Shown: positions 18,569 to 27,332 of the stretch, one piece after another | How positions within the stretch are numbered: position 1 is the first letter of the stretch | How the letters are laid out: every line of letters starts with the position of its first letter | NCBI RefSeq assembly: GCF_900106525.1 | Contig: NZ_FNOG01000008.1 | Location: 1-64,000, forward strand | Direction of reading: 5' to 3' | Source of the DNA: Lysobacter enzymogenes | GTDB lineage: Bacteria; Pseudomonadota; Gammaproteobacteria; Xanthomonadales; Xanthomonadaceae | DNA length: 64,000 nucleotides | The notes under the pieces: generated by a model | Told to the model about the DNA's origin: nothing | The model's input: only the letters and a program-made list of their open reading frames with translations | Database searches by the model: none | Program-made: the position numbers and the translations under genes

Positions 18569-19000
18569 ATGGACAAGCGCATTCTTCTGGGCTGCCTGGG
18601 CGGGGCAGGCATGCTGTTGCTGTTCGCGTTGCTGACCAAGCTGTTCGGCCTGGACGCGCGCCAGGCGATCAATACCGGCCTCGGCCCGCTGCCTCTGATC
18701 GACGTGCTCGCCGCCTTCGTCGCGATGTTCCTCGGCGGCGCCCTGGCCCGTCACCCTCTGTTCCGCTGGATCGCCCTGCTGCTGATGGCAGCGATGTGGG
18801 CGCTGACCCTGTTCACCGTGGTCTCGATGGCGCTGCCCGACAGCCCGCCGCCGATGCGCTCGATGGGCGCCGCGCTGAAATTCAACGCGCTGGCGATCGC
18901 GCTGACCCTGGCCGCCGCCTTCGCCGGCGCCCTGCTCGGCGAGCGTTTCGGCCAAAAGCGCGCCGGCGCGCTGGGCCGCGACGGTTTGATGCGCCGCTGA
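18569..19000 (+). CDS. Small integral membrane protein, function unknown
   Basis: 143 residues from ATG 18569 (MDKRILLGCLGGAG); an ATG seven codons earlier is also in frame. It has four hydrophobic segments at about 5-25, 42-62, 68-90 and 107-127, and a short basic C-terminus. It resembles small uncharacterised membrane proteins of this family; I recognise no motif. It stands alone between the satellite and a REP array. Confidence 0.7.
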   Translation: MDKRILLGCLGGAGMLLLFALLTKLFGLDARQAINTGLGPLPLIDVLAAFVAMFLGGALARHPLFRWIALLLMAAMWALTLFTVVSMALPDSPPPMRSMGAALKFNALAIALTLAAAFAGALLGERFGQKRAGALGRDGLMRR

Positions 19001-19044
19001 ACCCAGCGCCTCCCCGCAGAGACCCCGGCCGCTTCGATTCCGAC

Positions 19045-19520
19045 TGTAGGAGCGACGCGAGTCGCGACCGCGGGGCCGCAACTGCGACGGAGCTTTCGGC
19101 GTAGCCGCAATCGCGCGGTCGCGGCTTGCGCCGCTCCTACAGGGAGCTGCGGCCGCTTCGATTCCGGCTGTAGGAGCGACGCGAGTCGCGACCGCGAAGC
19201 CGCAACTGCGACGAAGCCTTCGACGTAAGCGCGATGGCGCAGTCGCGGCTTGCGCCGCTCCTACAGGGAGCTGCGGCCGCTTCGATTCAGACTGTAGGAG
19301 CGACGCGAGTCGCGACCGCGTAGCCGCAACTGCGACGGAGCTTTCGGCGTAGCCGCGATGACGCGGTCGCGGCTTGCGCCGCTCCTACAGGGAGCTGCGG
19401 CCGCTTCGATTCCGGCTGTAGGAGCGACGCGAGTCGCGACCGCGTAGCCGCAACTGCGACGGAGCTTTCGACGTAGCCGCGATGGCGCGGTCGCGGCTTG
19501 CGCCGCTCCTACAGGGAGCG
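19045..19520. repeat. REP-doublet array, 124-bp period, four copies
   Basis: Units begin (TGTAGGAGCGACGCGAGTCG) at 19045, 19169, 19293 and 19417, exactly 124 bp apart. Each unit is one forward REP and one inverted REP (ending GCCGCTCCTACAGGGAG) separated by about 35 bases of near-identical sequence. The forward stem is GCGAC-GCGA-GTCGC with a GNRA loop. No cas gene or varying spacer is present. The array fills the gap between the membrane-protein gene and the convergent dehydrogenase. Confidence 0.9.
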
Positions 19521-19590
19521 GCCGCGACTCAACGCGGATCGGATCGCCCACGCAGCCCGGCTTCGCGCCGGGCCGCCCGCGGCGCGGCGC

Positions 19591-20469
19591 TCAGGCCGCG
19601 TCGCTCTCCGCCTGCGCCCGCGCGCGCTTGAGCGCGATCAACGCCGAGGTGTCGGCTTCGCCGTAGCCGCGTTCGATCAGTTCGGCGTAATCGGCCGCGG
19701 CCTGGTCCAGGGTCGCGGTGCGCACGCCGGTGTCGCGGGCGATGCCCTGGACGATGCGCAGGTCCTTGAGCATGTGCTGGCACTTGAAGCCGGGCGCGAA
19801 CTCGTCGCGCAGCATGGTCGCGCCGCGCTTGTCCAGGAACCAGTTGCTGGCGGCGCCGGCCATCAGCGTCGGCAGCAGCTTGTCCGCGGCCAGGCCGAGC
19901 TTCTCGGCCAGCGCCAGGCCTTCGCACACCGCTTCGTTGATGCCGGCCACCAGCACCTGGTTGATCGCCTTGGTCGCCTGGCCGGCGCCGGTGGCGCCCA
20001 TGTGGGTGATGCGCGCGGCGTAGCTGGCGACGATCTCGTGCACCCGCTCCAGCTGCGCTTCGTCGCCGCCGACCATGATCGACAGCTTGCCGTTGCGCGC
20101 GCCCTCCACGCCGCCGGACACCGGCGCGTCGAGGAAGCCGATGTCGTGCGTGCCCAGCAGCGCCGCGGCGCGGCGCGCGGTTTCCACCGACACGGTCGAG
20201 TGGTCGACCACGATCGCGCCGGGCTTGAGCACCTCGGCCAGCGCGGCCACGTTCTCCAGCACGTCCGCATCGAGCGAGACGCACAGGATCACCACGTCGC
20301 AATCGGCGAAGTTCGCCGCCGAACGCGCGGCGCGTACGCTCAGTTCCGACGCCAACGCGTCGGCCTTGGCCTGGGTCCGGTTGCCGACCGCGGTCAGACA
20401 TCCCTTGGCGTGCACGTAACGCGCCATCGGCGCGCCCATCGCTCCCAGACCGATCACCCCTGCTTTCAT
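19591..20469 (-). CDS. 3-hydroxyisobutyrate dehydrogenase-family oxidoreductase
   Basis: 292 residues, NAD(P)-dependent. Rossmann motif GLGAMG at 7-12, substrate motif FLDAPVSGGVEGA near 115-130, and the family catalytic lysine in GATGAGQATKAINQ (about 168). The family covers 3-hydroxyisobutyrate dehydrogenase, tartronate semialdehyde reductase and related beta-hydroxyacid dehydrogenases; which one cannot be told from motifs. Start MKAGVIGLGAMG at 20469 places the nucleotide-binding loop as expected; the frame is open to 20523 upstream. No mmsA or glyoxylate carboligase gene is adjacent. Confidence 0.88.
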   Translation of the reverse strand: MKAGVIGLGAMGAPMARYVHAKGCLTAVGNRTQAKADALASELSVRAARSAANFADCDVVILCVSLDADVLENVAALAEVLKPGAIVVDHSTVSVETARRAAALLGTHDIGFLDAPVSGGVEGARNGKLSIMVGGDEAQLERVHEIVASYAARITHMGATGAGQATKAINQVLVAGINEAVCEGLALAEKLGLAADKLLPTLMAGAASNWFLDKRGATMLRDEFAPGFKCQHMLKDLRIVQGIARDTGVRTATLDQAAADYAELIERGYGEADTSALIALKRARAQAESDAA

Positions 20470-20746
20470 TTCGAACCTTCTGCCCGTCGGGGCGTTGATT
20501 GTTGCCAAACCATGATGCGGCATCGCCGCCTTGCGCGCTCGTTTCGCGGCCCGGGCCGCGGCCGGCCAGGCCCGGAGCCGGCCGCAGCGGCCGCCGGTTC
20601 GCCCCGGCCCGGAGCCCGCAAAGCGCCCACCGTGCGCCGCCGCGCCCTCGATCCCGTTCGTTGCGCCCGCCCATGAACGGGCGGGCCGCCGCCCGGCCGG
20701 GCGGCCTCGTCGCGGCCGCTAGCCACCGCGACGGCTCAAGCGGCGC

Positions 20747-21001
20747 TCAGGCCGCCTTCCACTCGTACACGTCGACCCGGGAGGAGCCGGTCAGGTGCAG
20801 CGGGTCGCCGAACGCCAGCACCCGCGCCTCCTCCAGGTCGGCCGCGCGCAGCACGTAGGCGCCGCCGCTCTTGTCGGCGAAGCCGCCGGCCAATTCCAGC
20901 CGGGATTGCGCGCGCAGGCCGTCGAGGAACTCGCGGTGCGGGCCGATCTGATCGGTATCGAACTGCGGCAGGCGCATGACCATGACCAAATAGCGGTTCA
21001 T
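20747..21001 (-). CDS. YciI-like protein
   Basis: 84 residues forming the ferredoxin-like YciI/DGPF fold: RYLVMVMRLP, a central HREFLDGLRAQ helix, GGAYVLRAADLEEARVLAFGDP and the VDVYEW end. The His/Asp pair typical of YciI enzymes is only partly evident. It starts 9 bases after speA stops, with a good GGAGG in the gap, so it is the second gene of a speA operon. Function unknown. Confidence 0.85.
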   Translation of the reverse strand: MNRYLVMVMRLPQFDTDQIGPHREFLDGLRAQSRLELAGGFADKSGGAYVLRAADLEEARVLAFGDPLHLTGSSRVDVYEWKAA

Positions 21002-21010
21002 CGCGCCTCC

Positions 21011-22900
21011 TCAGGCCAGCGGGGTGTCGTCGAGATAGGTGTAGCCGGTGAGGCCGGTTTCCAGCGCCGCTTCCAGGCGCGCGGCCTCCTCGGCCGGCAA
21101 CCCGGCGGCGGCGACCTTGGCGCGGTAGGTCGCGCGCAGTTCGGCCAGCTGGTAGCCGACGTAGTCGAGCATGACGTCGGTGGTGTCGCCGCGGCGCTGC
21201 TGGGCGAAGCGGTAGCCGTCGCCGTCGGCGCGCACTTCGACCGCGTCGGTGTCGCCGAACAGGTTGTGGATGTCGCCGAGGATTTCCTGGTACGCGCCGA
21301 CCAGGAAGAAGCCCAGGCGATAGCTTTCGCCCGACTTCAACGCGTGCAGCGGCAGCGAGGTGTCGAGGCCTTCGGTTTCCACGTAGGTGTCGATCTTGCC
21401 GTCCGAGTCGCAGGTCAGGTCGGCGATCACGCCGCGCCGCTGCGGCCGCTCGTTCAAGCGCTCGATCGGCGCGATCGGGAACACCTGGTCGATCGCCCAC
21501 ACGTCGGGCATCGACTCGAACACGCTGAAATTGACGAAATACTTGTCGACCAGGCGCTCGTTGAGTTCGTCGAGCAAGTCGCGATGGCTGCGCTCGCTCA
21601 CGTCCAGGCGCGCGCGCACCGCGTGGGCGATGGCGTAGAACAGGTCGTCGATGCGCGCACGGTGGGTCAGGTCGATCTGGCCCAGCGCGTACAGCGACAG
21701 GCCTTCGCCGTGGTGGTGCTGGGCCTCGTGGAACAGCTCCACCGCCGGACGCAGGTCGAGTTCGTCGTGGATCTCGCGCAGGTGGCGGATCACCGCCGGT
21801 TCGTCCTCGTGCGCGGGCGGCACCCGGCCTTCGGGCGCCTCCTCGATCTCCGACACGTTGGCCACCAGCACCGCGTGGTGCGCGGTCATCGCGCGGCCGC
21901 ATTCGGTGACCACGCGCGGCGGGGTCAGGCCATATTCCTGGCAGGCTTCGGCCAGCGGCTGGACGATGTTCGAGGCGTATTGGTTGACGCCGTAGTTGAT
22001 CGAGCAATAGCTGCGCGACCGGGTGCCTTCGTAGTCGATGCCCAGGCCGCCGCCGACGTCCATGTAGCGCACGTTGGCGCCGAGCTTGGACAGTTCGACG
22101 AAATAGCGGGTCGCCTCGCGCATGCCGTTGGCGATGTCGCGCACGTTGGAGATCTGCGAGCCCATGTGGAAGTGCAGCAGGCCCAGGCAATCCTGCAGGC
22201 CGTTGTCGCGCAGCTGCTTCCACAGGTCCAGCACCTGGCGCGGGCTGAGCCCGAACTTGGCCTTGTCGCCGCCGCTGTTCTGCCATTTGCCGGCGCCCAG
22301 CGAGGCCAGGCGCATGCGCACGCCCAGGCCGGGCTTGACCCCCAGGGCCTTGGCTTCCTCGAACACCAGCGCCAGCTCGGACGGCTTTTCGACCACGATG
22401 AAGGTCTCCATGCCGAGCTTGCGGCCGATCAGGGCCAGGCGGATGTACTCGCGGTCCTTGTAGCCGTTGCACACGATCAGCCCGCCGGGCCGGCTCAGCG
22501 CCAGCACGGCCATCAGCTCGGGCTTGCTGCCCGCTTCCAGGCCGAAGCCTTCGCCGGCGTGCGAGGCCAAGGTGCCGGCCACGCCCTGGTGCTGGTTGAC
22601 CTTGATCGGGTAGACCGCGGTGTAGCCGCCGGCGTAGTCCCAGTCCTGCATCGCCTGGGCGAAGGCGCTCTGCAGCTTGCCCAGGCGGTCGCCGAGGATG
22701 TCGGGGAAGCGCACCAGCAGCGGCAGCTTGGCGCCGGCTTCGCGCGCGGCGTCGACCACCTCGGGCAGCGGCACGGTCGGGCCGCGCTCGCCGCGCGGCT
22801 TGACCACGATCCGGCCGGCGCCGTCGATGTCGAAATAGCCTTCGGACCAATGCGGGATCGAATAGGTCTTGCGGGCCTGATCGAGCGACCAGTCGGACAT
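21011..22900 (-). CDS. speA: Biosynthetic arginine decarboxylase
   Basis: PLP enzyme converting arginine to agmatine, the first step of one putrescine/spermidine route. 629 residues, the usual SpeA size. PLP lysine K100 lies in YPIKVNQHQGV; VVTECGRAMTAHHAV and GGGLGIDYEGT are the barrel motifs; the C-terminal domain contains CDSDGKID. The start MSDWSLDQARKTYSIPHWSEG matches the family. It is divergent from speE, which uses putrescine downstream in the same pathway. No agmatinase or agmatine deiminase gene is in the window. Confidence 0.96.
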   Translation of the reverse strand: MSDWSLDQARKTYSIPHWSEGYFDIDGAGRIVVKPRGERGPTVPLPEVVDAAREAGAKLPLLVRFPDILGDRLGKLQSAFAQAMQDWDYAGGYTAVYPIKVNQHQGVAGTLASHAGEGFGLEAGSKPELMAVLALSRPGGLIVCNGYKDREYIRLALIGRKLGMETFIVVEKPSELALVFEEAKALGVKPGLGVRMRLASLGAGKWQNSGGDKAKFGLSPRQVLDLWKQLRDNGLQDCLGLLHFHMGSQISNVRDIANGMREATRYFVELSKLGANVRYMDVGGGLGIDYEGTRSRSYCSINYGVNQYASNIVQPLAEACQEYGLTPPRVVTECGRAMTAHHAVLVANVSEIEEAPEGRVPPAHEDEPAVIRHLREIHDELDLRPAVELFHEAQHHHGEGLSLYALGQIDLTHRARIDDLFYAIAHAVRARLDVSERSHRDLLDELNERLVDKYFVNFSVFESMPDVWAIDQVFPIAPIERLNERPQRRGVIADLTCDSDGKIDTYVETEGLDTSLPLHALKSGESYRLGFFLVGAYQEILGDIHNLFGDTDAVEVRADGDGYRFAQQRRGDTTDVMLDYVGYQLAELRATYRAKVAAAGLPAEEAARLEAALETGLTGYTYLDDTPLA

Positions 22901-23205
22901 CGGCGCGTTACCGTCAAAACTGTGGGGAAGGCGCATTCTACAGGCCGCGTCCGCCCGGGGGACCGTTCCGGCGCGGCGCGGAACGGCCGGATCGGCAAAA
23001 AACCGCCGCCGCGGCGGCGCCGGGCCGCGGCGGGGCGAGGTTCGACGCCTCCCGCGGCCGGCCGCGCGACGTGCGTTCATACCGGTCCGCTACAATCCGC
23101 GCCCCAAGCCCGGCGCGTCCGGGCGCCGCCGGCCGGGCCCGCCCGCGCCTTTCGATCCAGCCAGGCTGGCCGCACCAGCACATCGTCCGACCCAGGAGCA
23201 CGCGC
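22901..23205. promoter_or_regulatory. speA/speE divergent promoter region
   Basis: 305 bases between the two start codons. A TACAAT -10-like hexamer at 23091-23096 faces speE, and TAGAAT (22940-22935, minus) faces speA. Neither has a recognisable -35. No gene or hairpin of note is seen. Confidence 0.35.
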
Positions 23206-24057
23206 ATGACCAACGAAGCCCAGTGGCATTACGAGAACTTCGAGCCGACCGGCTCGTCCATCGGCTATCGCATCACCCGCAAGCTCGACGAGGTGCAGTC
23301 GCCGTTCCAGAAGATCGAGATCTTCGAGACCACCGACTGGGGCAACCTGATGCTGATCGACGGCGCGGTCATGCTGACCACGCGCGACAACTTCCTCTAC
23401 CACGAGATGATGTCGCACCCGGCGCTGTTCACCCACGCCGCGCCGAAGAACGTCGTCATCATCGGCGGCGGCGACTGCGGCACCCTGCGCGAGGTGCTCA
23501 AGCACCCGGGCGTGGAGGAAGCCGTGCAGTGCGACATCGACGAGCAGGTCACGCGCATGGCCGAGAAGTGGTTCCCGGAACTGTGCGACAGCAACGCCGA
23601 CAAGCGCGCGCAGCTGCTGTTCGACGACGGCATCGCCTACATGGCCAACCGTCCGGCCGGCAGCGTCGATCTCATCATCGTCGACTCCACCGACCCGGTC
23701 GGCCCGGCCGAGGGCCTGTTCAACAAGGCCTTCTACGACAGCTGCTTCAGCGCCCTGCGCGAGGACGGCATCCTGGTGCAGCAGTCCGAATCGCCGCTGA
23801 TGCTGCTCAAGCTGATCCAGGAAATGCGCACCGAGATGGGCAAGGCCGGGTTCCAGACCTTCAAGACCCTGCCGTTCCCGCAGCCGTGCTACCCGACCGG
23901 CTGGTGGAGCTGCACGCTCGCGCGCAAGGCCGGCGGCTTCGAGTTCCGCCAGGACGATGCGCAGGCCAAGGGTTTCGCGACCAAGTACTACAACGCCGGC
24001 ATCCACCACGGCGCGCTGTCGACCCCGGCGTTCGTGGCGCAGGCGCTGGGCGAGTAA
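23206..24057 (+). CDS. speE: Spermidine synthase
   Basis: Transfers aminopropyl from decarboxylated SAM to putrescine. 283 residues. The SAM-binding loop IIGGGDCGTLREV (GGGD at 87-90) and catalytic aspartate region VDSTDPVGPAEGLF are clear, as are the putrescine-side QSESP and PCYPTGWWS segments. The ATG at 23206 follows CCAGGAGCACGCGC. A strong terminator follows. The aminopropyl donor enzyme (speD) is not in the window. Confidence 0.96.
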   Translation: MTNEAQWHYENFEPTGSSIGYRITRKLDEVQSPFQKIEIFETTDWGNLMLIDGAVMLTTRDNFLYHEMMSHPALFTHAAPKNVVIIGGGDCGTLREVLKHPGVEEAVQCDIDEQVTRMAEKWFPELCDSNADKRAQLLFDDGIAYMANRPAGSVDLIIVDSTDPVGPAEGLFNKAFYDSCFSALREDGILVQQSESPLMLLKLIQEMRTEMGKAGFQTFKTLPFPQPCYPTGWWSCTLARKAGGFEFRQDDAQAKGFATKYYNAGIHHGALSTPAFVAQALGE

Positions 24058-24082
24058 AGCGTCTGCGAGCTTCGCCGAAAAA

Positions 24083-24106
24083 AGCCCCGCACTCGCGGGG
24101 CTTTTT
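24083..24106 (+). terminator. Terminator after speE
   Basis: Stem AGCCCCGC-ACTC-GCGGGGCT followed by TTTT, 25 bases after the stop. Confidence 0.85.
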
Positions 24107-24141
24107 CGTAGTGCGGCGGTAGGAGCTGCGAGTCTGCATGC

Positions 24142-24283
24142 CGTCATCCCCGCAAACGTGGGGATCCGAAGACTTTAGAGCCCAGTCGCGATGAAGCCCT
24201 GGATGCCCGCTTTCGCGGGAATGACGGTAGGTGAGTCTCGCCGCGCCTCTCCCAGATCGTCATCCCCGCGAAGGCGGGGATCC
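24142..24283. repeat. Three extragenic palindromes of the CATCCCCGC...GCGGGAATGACG family
   Basis: At 24142-24167, 24201-24227 and 24258-24283, each a 6-8 bp GC stem with flanking ATGACG/CGTCAT. A cousin with CCGG arms occurs at 56650, 57055 and 63224. The gap 24058-24417 holds these, the terminator and nothing else recognised. Confidence 0.7.
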
Positions 24284-24417
24284 AGAGACTTCAGCGCCAT
24301 GTCGCGATAAAGCCCTGCACGCCCACCTGTACAGGCAAGACGACAGCAGCGCTTCGCACGAATCGACAACAGCGGCCTCGGGGCGATGCCCTCCGGCCGC
24401 CGCCTTACCCCGGCAAC

Positions 24418-25710
24418 TCAGCGGAACGCCGCGATCGCCGCCGCGCGTTCGCGCATGACCCGCTCGTTGTCGCGCGTGCTGGTGCCCAGCGGCCGGCTCA
24501 CGCCGCCCGACACATAGCTCTGGTCGATGGTCGAGAAGTAGCCGATGCGCGGCTGCGGATTCGAGTTCACCGCCATGATCGTGCGGAAGTTCCCCGCCGT
24601 GTTGACGTAGCCGTGGCCGTAGGAGAACGGCGTGGTGGTCGGGTCGTTGTCGTGGCGGGCGCCGAACAGGTGCGCGGCTTCGTGCACGAAGGTGAAGGTG
24701 CTGCAGGTGTGGTTCTGCACGAAGAAGCCGTTGGCGGCGTTGGCGCCGATCGCCGCGGCCTGGCCGCACAGCAGCGCGCCGCCGCTGGTCTGCAGGCCGT
24801 CGCGCACGACCAGGGTCACCAGGTCGGCGGCGGTGCTGTTGCGCTCGGTGGTCGAATACGCGTCGTACCAGCCGTCGTTGGTGACCCGGATGCGCGAGAG
24901 CAGCGTATCGGAGACGTTGGTCGCCTGCCCCTGGCTGGCGAAGCGCACCCCGGCGCTTTCGAAGCGCACCGGCAGGACATTGTTGGCGAACGCGGTATTG
25001 GACTGGGCGATGAAGAACGCGGCGCGGTCGTTGGCCGAGTTCTGTCCGCCCAGTTCGGTCACCGCTTCCGGGGTATAGACCTGCAGCACGCGGATGACCG
25101 TGTCGGCCAGCAGCGCGTTCGCCGCCGGGCGCGCGGCGAGGGCGCGATCGGGCTGCGCCGGCAGATCGGAGTGCGCGGGCGTGTCGTCGGCGCCTTCCAG
25201 GCTGGCCGGATCGCGCTTGACCAGGTACTGCTGCGCGCCGTTCTCGGAGGTCAGCAGTTCGTAGACCTCGCCGCTGGCGGCGACGATCTGTCCGGTGACG
25301 CGCTCGCCGCGCACCACGAACAAAGCGGTCGACGGCGGCTGCGCGCCGAGCTGGAGCTGGCCGTTGGCCTGCAGCCGGTCGGCGCCCGACCAGACCGTAT
25401 CGCCGGCGGGCGTGCGGTACGACTTGGCCAAGCGCATGTGCATGCGCGCGCCCTCGGGCAGGCTCAGCGTCAGCTCGCGCTGCGCGCCGGACAGCAGCTT
25501 GCGGTCCACCGACACCGCCGCGGCCCATTGCGCGGTCTTGCCGCGCAACATGCCGTTGACGCTGGCCGGTACGTTGGCGGTCGCCGCCGCGGCCAGGCGC
25601 GGGGATTGCGCCTGGAACAACTCCGGCGTCGCGCTCGACTGCGCGCCGGCCAGGCTCGCCGACGCCGCGATGGCGACGGTAATGGACGCTACCAGGATGG
25701 TCTTGTGCAT
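24418..25710 (-). CDS. Secreted metzincin-type zinc metallopeptidase
   Basis: 430 residues. A signal peptide (MHKTILVASITVAIAASASLAGA) is followed by a propeptide-like region to about 190 and a catalytic domain. The zinc site HEAAHLFGARHD (343-354) is the full HExxHxxGxxHD metzincin pattern, and the Met-turn is probably TIMA about 27 residues on. This places it with the reprolysin/M12B-like or related peptidases that degrade proteins outside the cell. The start at 25710 is chosen because it begins the signal peptide. Transcribed away from speE, with a long 5' region. Substrate unknown. Confidence 0.88.
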   Translation of the reverse strand: MHKTILVASITVAIAASASLAGAQSSATPELFQAQSPRLAAAATANVPASVNGMLRGKTAQWAAAVSVDRKLLSGAQRELTLSLPEGARMHMRLAKSYRTPAGDTVWSGADRLQANGQLQLGAQPPSTALFVVRGERVTGQIVAASGEVYELLTSENGAQQYLVKRDPASLEGADDTPAHSDLPAQPDRALAARPAANALLADTVIRVLQVYTPEAVTELGGQNSANDRAAFFIAQSNTAFANNVLPVRFESAGVRFASQGQATNVSDTLLSRIRVTNDGWYDAYSTTERNSTAADLVTLVVRDGLQTSGGALLCGQAAAIGANAANGFFVQNHTCSTFTFVHEAAHLFGARHDNDPTTTPFSYGHGYVNTAGNFRTIMAVNSNPQPRIGYFSTIDQSYVSGGVSRPLGTSTRDNERVMRERAAAIAAFR

Positions 25711-26076
25711 ATGCGTGTCTAACCCCGAAAAGTGCCGCAACGATGAAGGAATCGAAAGCGGCCGCAGCCGCCGGATCGGTTCGCGCCGGCCTCGCCGCAC
25801 AGCATCGGCGACGACGCGGTAGCGCGAACGCAACTGAGCTTAGGCACGGGGAATGGGGCGCGATCCGAGCGCGCAAGGGCGGCGTGCGCGGCGAAACACG
25901 CGGCGCATCACACATTCACAGATTTGCACGACTATCGATGCGGCGCGGATGCGCGGTGCGCGCGGCCGATCCGCACGACGCGCACTCATATGGACTGCAT
26001 TCGCTGTGGACGCGAACCGGCGCGGACGGCGCCAAAGAAAAACCCCGCAGTTCGCGGGATTAATTCACAGTACCGC
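25711..26076. other. Gap upstream of the metallopeptidase gene
   Basis: No convincing gene is seen. Short open frames here lack codon bias and ribosome binding sites. The region probably holds the metallopeptidase promoter at its left end and the YeiH terminator at its right. Confidence 0.4.
26038..26062 (-). terminator. Terminator downstream of the YeiH gene
   Basis: On the minus strand a short stem CCCGC-GAACT-GCGGG is followed by GTTTTTC. It lies beyond the REP doublet that follows the YeiH stop. Confidence 0.5.
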
Positions 26077-26161
26077 TGTAGGAGCTGCGCAAACTGCGAC
26101 CGCGACACCGCGGTTACGACGCAAGCGTGGTGTCGCGGTCGCAGCTCGCGCAGCTCCTACA
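26077..26161. repeat. REP doublet
   Basis: Forward element TGTAGGAGCTGCGCAAACTG and inverted element ending CGCAGCTCCTAC, forming one large potential hairpin of 85 bases, 6 bases from the end of the YeiH gene. Confidence 0.8.
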
Positions 26162-26167
26162 AACGCA

Positions 26168-27232
26168 TCACCCGAACAACTTCGCCGCGCCGACGTTGAG
26201 CGCATAGCCGCCCACCGTCAGCGTCGCGAACAAGATCGCCGCCAGCAGCATCGGCTTGGCGCCGGCCTGCTTGATCGCGCCGATGTGGGTGCGCAGGCCC
26301 AGCGCGGCCATCGCCATCGCCAGCAGCACGGTGTCGATCTGGATCACCGCCGCCTTCCACGCCGCCGGCAACAGGTGCAGCGAATTGATGCCGCTGACCG
26401 CGACGAACAGCAGCGCGAACCACGGGATCACGATCTTCGAGCGCTGCGCGCCGGCCTCGCCGCCCGCGCCCAGGCGCGAGGACAGGATCAGCAGGAACGG
26501 CGCCAGCAGCATCACCCGCAGCATCTTCTCGATCACCGCCGCCGACGCCGCCTGCTCGCTCACTGCGCGCCCGGCGACCACCACCTGCGCCACCTCGTGG
26601 ATGGTCGAGCCGGCGAACACGCCGTAGGCATGCTCGCTCAGGCCCAGATACGGATACGCCCACGGGTACACGAACATGCCGACGGTGCCGAACACCACCA
26701 CCGTGGCCACCGCCACCGACACCTTGTGCGCCTGGCCCTTGACCACCGGCTCGGTCGCCATCACCGCCGCCGCGCCGCAGATCGCGCTGCCGGCGCCGAT
26801 CAGCATCGAGGTCTCGCGGTCGAGCTTCAGCCAGCGCGTGCCCAGCCAGGTGGCCAGGCAGAACACCCCGGCGACCACGACGATGTCCACCGCCAGCCCG
26901 GCCGCGCCGACCCCGGCGATTTCCTGGAAGGTGACCCGGAACCCGTACAGCACGATGCCCGCGCGCAGCAGCATGGCCTTGCTGAAGTCCACGCCGCTGC
27001 CGACCTTGCCGGCGATGGCCGGGAACGCGGTGTTGCCGACCACGATGCCCAGCACGATGGCCAGGGTCAGCGCGCTGAGCCCGGCGGCCTGCAGCGCCGG
27101 CACCGCGGCCAGGCCCGTGGCCGCGGCCGCGATCGCCGCCGCCAGCGCCAGCCCGGGCCAGAACCCCGGCTGCCGGTGCGCGCCTTGGGGGGCGACGGGG
27201 GCGGACGAGGTCGAATGCAGGGCGGCGGACAC
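26168..27232 (-). CDS. YeiH-family putative sulfate exporter
   Basis: An integral membrane protein of about 354 residues from the GTG at 27232 (an ATG at 27298 would add 22). About ten hydrophobic segments, with family motifs LGIVVGNTAFP, FSKAMLLRAGIVLYGFRVTF, ICGAAAVMATEP and GSTIHEVAQVVVAG. The YeiH group was named for possible sulfate or sulfonate export; the substrate is not firmly established. A LysR gene is divergent and close, the usual arrangement for this family. The nearer GTG is preferred because the ATG start would leave almost no promoter space. Confidence 0.85.
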   Translation of the reverse strand: MSAALHSTSSAPVAPQGAHRQPGFWPGLALAAAIAAAATGLAAVPALQAAGLSALTLAIVLGIVVGNTAFPAIAGKVGSGVDFSKAMLLRAGIVLYGFRVTFQEIAGVGAAGLAVDIVVVAGVFCLATWLGTRWLKLDRETSMLIGAGSAICGAAAVMATEPVVKGQAHKVSVAVATVVVFGTVGMFVYPWAYPYLGLSEHAYGVFAGSTIHEVAQVVVAGRAVSEQAASAAVIEKMLRVMLLAPFLLILSSRLGAGGEAGAQRSKIVIPWFALLFVAVSGINSLHLLPAAWKAAVIQIDTVLLAMAMAALGLRTHIGAIKQAGAKPMLLAAILFATLTVGGYALNVGAAKLFG

Positions 27233-27297
27233 GGCGGCGTACTCGGCTGGGAAAGACCGCGCCACGGTAGGCCCGCCCCCTGGTGGAGTCCAATACA

Positions 27298-27328
27298 TAT
27301 AATTCAAGGATCCATGAGTTGAGCTCAT
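27298..27328 (+). promoter_or_regulatory. Intergenic promoter and LysR-type palindrome
   Basis: A perfect TATAAT is at 27298-27303 on the plus strand, without a good -35. An inverted repeat ATGAG-TTGAG-CTCAT lies at 27314-27328, 4 bases before the LysR ATG. Such T-N11-A palindromes are typical LysR binding sites, so autoregulation is likely. Confidence 0.45.
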
Positions 27329-27332
27329 AGCC

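Noticed and set aside
19045..19520. CRISPR-like regular repeat array
   Set aside because: The repeats and the spaces between them are both conserved, the units are inverted REP pairs, and there are no cas genes.
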